Source: Candidatus Altimarinota bacterium (lineage in GTDB: Bacteria; Patescibacteriota; Gracilibacteria; JAHISY01). Taken from it: a DNA stretch of 63,606 nt. Positions 59,224-63,606 of this stretch are shown here, one piece after another; the first letter of the stretch is position 1, and each line of letters opens with the position of its first letter. Where the stretch lies: contig JAIPGZ010000005.1 in the NCBI GenBank assembly GCA_021735425.1, positions 1 to 63,606 on the forward strand. Direction: 5' to 3'. A program made the translations under genes and the position numbers. The notes under the pieces were generated by a model. The model was not told the origin of the DNA. It ran no database searches and worked only from the letters and a program-made list of their open reading frames with translations.

Positions 59224-61865
59224 TTTTTAGAGGTTAAAAGTCGAGTGAATATTTTACGAATTTCTTCGATAAATAAAATACTCGCTCCGACCGCAACGAC
59301 TGTAAACCATTCAAAAAGTGAGAGCGACGCTGTTGTGAAGATTTTTTGGGCGAAGGGAACCTGGACGACAAATAAAACGAGTACAAGTGAAGCGAAAATT
59401 GAAAACCATAAAAAAAGGTTTTTTTGGATACGCTGTGAAAAAGCGGAAAGAATTGTCGAGCGAAAATTAAAAATATTGAAAAGTTGGATGACAACGAGCG
59501 TAGCAAACGCAAAGGAACTCGCACGAAGATGAGTCACCGAATCAGCAGAAAGAGGTGCACCGAGCTGCCAACCATCGTGCAACAAAATTCCGAAATAACT
59601 TCCAAGCACGAGCATACCAATCACAACTCCCATCCACGTGAAATGGAAAATAAATTTACCACGTAAAATTCTCGAATTCGGATCGCGTGGTGCTTCGCTC
59701 ATAGCCAGGGGATCGGCGGGATCGATGCCGAGTGAGAGAGTGGGCAGGAGGTCTGTACCGAGATCGATGAGGAGAATCAGAACCGCAGTAAGCGGGAGAG
59801 GAAGATTCAGCAAAATCGCCGCGATGACCACGACGAGCTCACCGATGTTGCACGAAAAAATATAACCGATAAATTTTTTCATATTGCCATAAATCCGCCT
59901 CCCCTCGGAAATTGCATCTACAATCGTCGCGAAGGAGTCGTCAGTGAGAATGAGACTCGCGGCTTCTTTCGCGACATCCGCGCCACACCGCCCCATCGCT
60001 ACGCCAATATCCGCGCGCTTGAGCGCCGGCGCATCATTCACACCATCACCCGTCACCGCCACGATTTCACCCAATTTTTTATACGTCTCGACGATGCGCA
60101 ATTTATCAGCCGGTTTCACCCGCGCAAAAATAATGTTCTCTTTTTTCGCGAGAATCTTTTTGAGGGCACGCAAGGAAAGTTTTTTTAACTCGTCGCCCGT
60201 AATCACGCGCGTTTTTTCGTCAGCAATCCCAAGCTCGCAAGCAATCGCACGTGCAGTCACACCGAAATCACCCGTCACGATAGTGATACGAATACCGGCA
60301 AGTCGACACGCTTCGACCGCCTCGCGAACTTCTTTGCGTGGCGAATCATACATTCCGAGTAATCCGACAAAAATCAAATTAGCTTCGGCTTTTTCATTGG
60401 TCAATTTTTCGCCTTTTTTTACAACACGAAACGCCGCTCCCAAAACTCGCAACGCGTCATCCGCAAAAAATTCGGCGTGCGAGAGAATACGTTTCTTAGT
60501 TTTTGTATCTAATTTTTTGACTTTGCCGTGTTCGAGAAAATGTGTGCAGCGTGCAAGTAGTTTTTCGGGCGCGCCTTTCGTGAAAATTTCAGAACCAATG
60601 ACAACACTCATTAATTTGCGATTTGAGTCAAAAGGAAAAGTCTTCTGCCTGCGCCAGTTTTTTTGAATGCCAAATTTACGTGCGGCGACACGAAGTGCCG
60701 CTTCAGTCGGATCACCAAGAATTCGCCACGAACGAACCTTTTTTTCAAGCTCCGCGTCATTCACCGCATCAAAAATTGAGAATAATTTTTGCGCGTCGAT
60801 ATTTTTACGAACAATCGCGACCGCACCACTGTGCGGATCATATCCGCTCCCTGTCACGCCGAAATCACCATGACTCGCCAACCAACCGCGTCGTACGACC
60901 ATTTCGTTGCGCGTAAGCGTGCCAGTTTTATCTGAACAAATTACTGTCGTCGCACCAAGTGTCTCGACTGATTTCAAATCTTTAACAAGTGCCTTTTTAT
61001 CCGCGAGCCGTCGCATTCCGAGTGCCAAAGCTGTCGTAATAGTGACTGGTAAACCTTCAGGCACCGCCGCGACCGCAACCGCCACTGCAAAAAGAAGTGC
61101 CTCTACAAATGATGCGTGTTGAAAAAAAATACCGATAAAAAAAAGAAACATTGAAATTATGAGTGAGACTTTGCCAACAAAAATACCAATATTTCTCATT
61201 TCTTGCGTGAGCGGCGAGTCAGATTTTTCGGTCGTTGTCGTCAGCTTCGCAATTTTTCCAAACTCGGTCGAGCGACCAACGGTTGTCACAATCGCGCGTC
61301 CACCGCCACTCACGACCGTCGTACCAGAAAAAATTTTTGTAGAATTTTCGTTTTGCGAGTCGAGAAATTTATGAACCGCAAGCGATTCGCCAGTCAAAAT
61401 TGCCTCGTCAATTCTAATCATATCAATCGCGAAAAGTCGCGCATCGGCCGCGATTTTGGCACCCTCTTCGAGGACGAGAATGTCTCCGACGACGACCTCA
61501 CTCGCCGGAATCATTTGAATCTTGCCATCACGCAGAACTTTCGAATTGAGCGCGACCAGTTTTTGCAAAGCCTCTAGCATACGCTCGGTTTTAAATTCTT
61601 GAATAAAACCGATTGCAGCATTCGCAAGCACAATCCCGAAAATCACGAGGGCATCGGTGAATTCACCAAAAACGAGTGAAAGACTAGCCGCGACAATCAA
61701 AACAATCACGAGCAGATCAGTGAATTGTCGCGCGAGCTTCACCCACCAGCCTTCCGGTTTTTTGATTTCCAATTCATTCACCCCGAATTTCACCCGACTC
61801 GCCAAAACTTGGGGGATAGTTAGACCGTTCTTATTGGAATGAAATTCAAAAAAGAGATTTGGCAT
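59220..61865 (-). CDS. Ca2+-type P-type ATPase
   Basis: An 881-residue P2-type cation pump. Order: N-terminal cation-ATPase domain, four membrane helices with PEGLPVTIT near residue 270, phosphorylation site SDKTGTLTRNEMV near residue 312, nucleotide domain, hinge TGDGVNDAPALKRADIGVAMG near residue 604, and six C-terminal helices (NIGELVVVIAAILLNLPLPL). The motifs fit calcium or manganese pumps of the SERCA/PMR1 type; ion choice is inferred. A -10 box 7 nt before the ATG suggests a leaderless message. Followed by the lytic transglycosylase. Confidence 0.94.
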   Translation of the reverse strand: MPNLFFEFHSNKNGLTIPQVLASRVKFGVNELEIKKPEGWWVKLARQFTDLLVIVLIVAASLSLVFGEFTDALVIFGIVLANAAIGFIQEFKTERMLEALQKLVALNSKVLRDGKIQMIPASEVVVGDILVLEEGAKIAADARLFAIDMIRIDEAILTGESLAVHKFLDSQNENSTKIFSGTTVVSGGGRAIVTTVGRSTEFGKIAKLTTTTEKSDSPLTQEMRNIGIFVGKVSLIISMFLFFIGIFFQHASFVEALLFAVAVAVAAVPEGLPVTITTALALGMRRLADKKALVKDLKSVETLGATTVICSDKTGTLTRNEMVVRRGWLASHGDFGVTGSGYDPHSGAVAIVRKNIDAQKLFSIFDAVNDAELEKKVRSWRILGDPTEAALRVAARKFGIQKNWRRQKTFPFDSNRKLMSVVIGSEIFTKGAPEKLLARCTHFLEHGKVKKLDTKTKKRILSHAEFFADDALRVLGAAFRVVKKGEKLTNEKAEANLIFVGLLGMYDSPRKEVREAVEACRLAGIRITIVTGDFGVTARAIACELGIADEKTRVITGDELKKLSLRALKKILAKKENIIFARVKPADKLRIVETYKKLGEIVAVTGDGVNDAPALKRADIGVAMGRCGADVAKEAASLILTDDSFATIVDAISEGRRIYGNMKKFIGYIFSCNIGELVVVIAAILLNLPLPLTAVLILLIDLGTDLLPTLSLGIDPADPLAMSEAPRDPNSRILRGKFIFHFTWMGVVIGMLVLGSYFGILLHDGWQLGAPLSADSVTHLRASSFAFATLVVIQLFNIFNFRSTILSAFSQRIQKNLFLWFSIFASLVLVLFVVQVPFAQKIFTTASLSLFEWFTVVAVGASILFIEEIRKIFTRLLTSKN

Positions 61866-61872
61866 TTGATGT

Positions 61873-61878
61873 ATTTTA
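61873..61878 (-). promoter_or_regulatory. -10 box (TGT-TAAAAT), leaderless
   Basis: Minus-strand TGTTAAAAT, 7 nt before the ATG at 61865. The gap 61866-62098 otherwise holds stutter-type repeats (TTTCCAAT and AATTTCC words) and no gene. Confidence 0.6.
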
Positions 61879-62098
61879 ACATTTCAAAATTTCCAATAAC
61901 CAATTTTACAATTTCCAAATAAGTCTCAAATCTTAACTAGACCTAAAAAATTACTATTCTGAAAATAATCTGCTCACTAAGCTGGCGTACAAATAACATT
62001 TGAGAATTAGAATTTATTTGAAAACTGAGACTTGAAAATTAACACCCATATTTCTAGTACTAAATTCATTGATTACGAAAATCTTTCAAGCAGAAGGA

Positions 62099-63313
62099 TT
62101 ATGAGTTATTTTCAAGGTAATCCACCAACTCACCACGCTCGTATTTAATTGCCCGCATCACGAGCTCGCTCATTTTCCCACGTGTCAGATTTTCGTTTGC
62201 TTCGGCAAAATCAGCGGGAAGGATTTCCAATTTGGAAGCTTTTTCAAGAAAGGGTGCGAACCATTCATTGTTTGAATTATCTTCCACTGAGAATTCAAAA
62301 GATTTCACGAGAATTGTGACCGCCTCGGCAAGATTGACTGGATTCGCCGGTTTGAATTTCCCATCAGGATAGCCGCCCAGAATCCCTTTTTCTTTCGCGA
62401 AACAAACGAAAGATGCGAACCAGGCATCAATTTCGAAATCAGGGAAACAACTTTCTGTCGGCATTTCGAAAGTTTCTAGCTCATCGGAAAATTTAGTTTT
62501 CACAAGAATTTTGGTGAATTCAGCGCGATTAATTTCCTTCCCTGGTTGGAAGTCGCCAGCTGCATAACCAGCCGCGATTTTTTCATTCGCTACGAAATTG
62601 ATTGCATAAAAAAACGGATTTTCGATATCGACATCACTAAATTTTTGCTTCCCAAGTTCAGCCTCAATTCTCGCCCGTTCTTCCTCTTTTTGCTTCGCAA
62701 TTTTATCAAGAAAGGGCTGCAAAGCATCCTCAGCGAGGAGAGAAACATAAGCCCCAAAAGTTTCGGTGAAGATCTTGCCGACATTTTGATTAATCACTCC
62801 GTGAATCCGAACAACATCATCAGCCCGAGAAGAATAGCCGAAAAGAATTTTCGAATTTTCGTCGCGAAATTGTGTTGTTTTGCCAATTAAAACTTCGAAG
62901 TTTTTACCATCTACTGTCTCAAGAGTGAAGGAGTTTTCGGTCGGCTCGCGCACCCAGCCGTAAAAATTCTGGTCGCAGAGTAATAAATCGGCGTTTTGGG
63001 CAGCGATAATAACGCCCGCGGAATTGACCAAAATTCGAACAGTATCGCCTGCAAAAAATTCTGCTGCGGCAGCCGGTCCCGCTCCGTCGCGATATTTGAA
63101 AATCGCCTCCATCCGGCTAGAAAAATTTTCTTCATCGGAATTAACGACTGACAAAACTTCGTCGCTCGCCTCGACGACCGTCGCCTCGAAAACTTTTTCA
63201 CCCTCTGACAAATCGGTAAAAGGATTCGGTTCTGGATCGGTCAACGCCAAAACATTCCCGCTAAAAGCGAGAAAAAAAATGAACAATGCTCGAATAAAAA
63301 ATTTGCGCAACAT
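62099..63313 (-). CDS. Secreted SLH-domain protein
   Basis: 404 residues from ATG 63313, preferred over 63340 because a -10 box sits 7 nt upstream. A Sec signal peptide (MLRKFFIRALFIFFLAFSGNVLA) is followed by a beta-rich domain (about 30-200) and three S-layer homology units: FFYAINFVANEKIAAGYAAGDFQPG..RAEFTKILVK, WFASFVCFAKEKGILGGYPDGKFKP..LAEAVTILVK and WFAPFLEKASKLEILP...LTRGKMSELVMRAI. SLH units bind cell-wall polymers, so this is a surface protein. Confidence 0.88.
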   Translation of the reverse strand: MLRKFFIRALFIFFLAFSGNVLALTDPEPNPFTDLSEGEKVFEATVVEASDEVLSVVNSDEENFSSRMEAIFKYRDGAGPAAAAEFFAGDTVRILVNSAGVIIAAQNADLLLCDQNFYGWVREPTENSFTLETVDGKNFEVLIGKTTQFRDENSKILFGYSSRADDVVRIHGVINQNVGKIFTETFGAYVSLLAEDALQPFLDKIAKQKEEERARIEAELGKQKFSDVDIENPFFYAINFVANEKIAAGYAAGDFQPGKEINRAEFTKILVKTKFSDELETFEMPTESCFPDFEIDAWFASFVCFAKEKGILGGYPDGKFKPANPVNLAEAVTILVKSFEFSVEDNSNNEWFAPFLEKASKLEILPADFAEANENLTRGKMSELVMRAIKYERGELVDYLENNS

Positions 63314-63320
63314 CGGAGCA

Positions 63321-63326
63321 ATTTTA
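63321..63326 (-). promoter_or_regulatory. -10 box (TT-TAAAAT), leaderless
   Basis: Minus-strand TAAAAT, 7 nt before ATG 63313. Confidence 0.6.
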
Positions 63327-63380
63327 AATTCAAAAGCCAAAATTTGAAATTGACTTTTTAATTGGGACTACGCCTATTAA

Positions 63381-63579
63381 GTGTTGGTAGTTGGCCTAGA
63401 GAATCGAGCAGTTAGGTAGGCTACCCGTTCAGGATAGCTGAAGTTGAATTGAAAACAAATCTCTTTTAGGAACCTCTGAAAAACACCCTTCCTAAAAAAG
63501 TTTTAGGATGCCTAACCACGTTTTTGGAAAATTTTAGGTTTTTTTAGGGTACCTGAACCGCTTTTGAGCGGTTTTTTTA
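63381..63579 (+). ncRNA. Candidate structured leader RNA ending in a terminator
   Basis: No reading frame fits. GCCTA/TAGGC and CCTAAAA/TTTTAGG (63491-63507) make hairpins. GTTCAGG (63427-63433) can pair with CCTGAAC (63552-63558), which overlaps the left arm of the final terminator, as expected for an attenuator-type switch. A weak promoter TTGACT-N19-TATTAA starts at 63350. The regulated gene would lie outside the window. Could instead be an independent small RNA. Confidence 0.35.
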
Positions 63580-63580
63580 G
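63556..63580 (+). terminator. Rho-independent terminator
   Basis: AACCGCT (63556-63562) and AGCGGTT (63567-63573) form a 7-bp stem with loop TTTG, followed by a T-run. No coding gene on this strand ends just before it. Confidence 0.75.
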
Positions 63581-63606
63581 TTGTTTTTCTTACTGTAAAC
63601 CCATTC

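Overview
The window looks like a chromosomal piece of a Candidate Phyla Radiation (Patescibacteria) bacterium, possibly near Peregrinibacteria. This is inference from content: small compact genes on both strands, VirB2/TrbC-like pilins, TraG/HerA-type ATPases, a sigma-region-4 plus HARE-HTH protein, SLH and PKD surface proteins, a lone trpA and little other biosynthesis. TGA ends several genes (leuS, recO, tsaB), so the code is standard and not the UGA-glycine code of Gracilibacteria/SR1. Many starts lack a Shine-Dalgarno sequence; a T(A)AAAT-type -10 box often lies 6-7 nt before the start codon, which suggests widespread leaderless transcription.

Layout. 0-3.3 kb: three different ATP-grasp ligases. 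3.4-9.6 kb: gyrB, a membrane metallophosphoesterase, and an MmeI-like single-chain restriction-modification enzyme. 9.6-12.6 kb: a hypothetical gene, a repeat-rich gap, and an ECF sigma / membrane / secreted protein operon. 12.7-20 kb: lipoprotein, lepB, trpA, rmlB, rmlC, an MscS channel, a short tsaB, rsmI. 20-24.7 kb: a first TraG/VirB4-like ATPase, then a mobile-element-rich stretch with a REP-associated transposase and its palindromes, MITE-like repeats, and two extra copies of the leuS 3' end that bracket small gene cassettes, one with a candidate structured RNA. 24.7-31.6 kb: leuS, recO, lgt, relA/spoT, tRNA-Ile. 31.7-41.5 kb: an MBL hydrolase, a second TraG-like ATPase, ftsL-like, rsmH, response regulator, tsaC, TPR protein, galU, sigma4-HARE regulator. 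41.6-50 kb: a surface/secretion operon with two proteins that each carry four tandem pilin-like modules, two single-module pilins, two coiled-coil secreted or anchored proteins, a 46-residue basic protein and a six-PKD membrane protein. 50-63.6 kb: dehydrogenase, LOG-family protein, a frameshifted gene, tRNA-Trp, transporter, aldolase, glycosidase-like protein, a second MscS, lytic transglycosylase, Ca-type P-ATPase, SLH protein, and a possible structured RNA leader at the right edge.

The main themes are (1) the poly-pilin operon, which with the two ATPases may form an unusual type IV secretion or pilus-like machine; (2) palindromic elements accepted in frame inside coding sequences (restriction enzyme, leuS, the transposase itself, a hypothetical gene); and (3) the leuS 3' end used repeatedly as an insertion or recombination point. 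All family calls are by eye from sequence; no database search was run.
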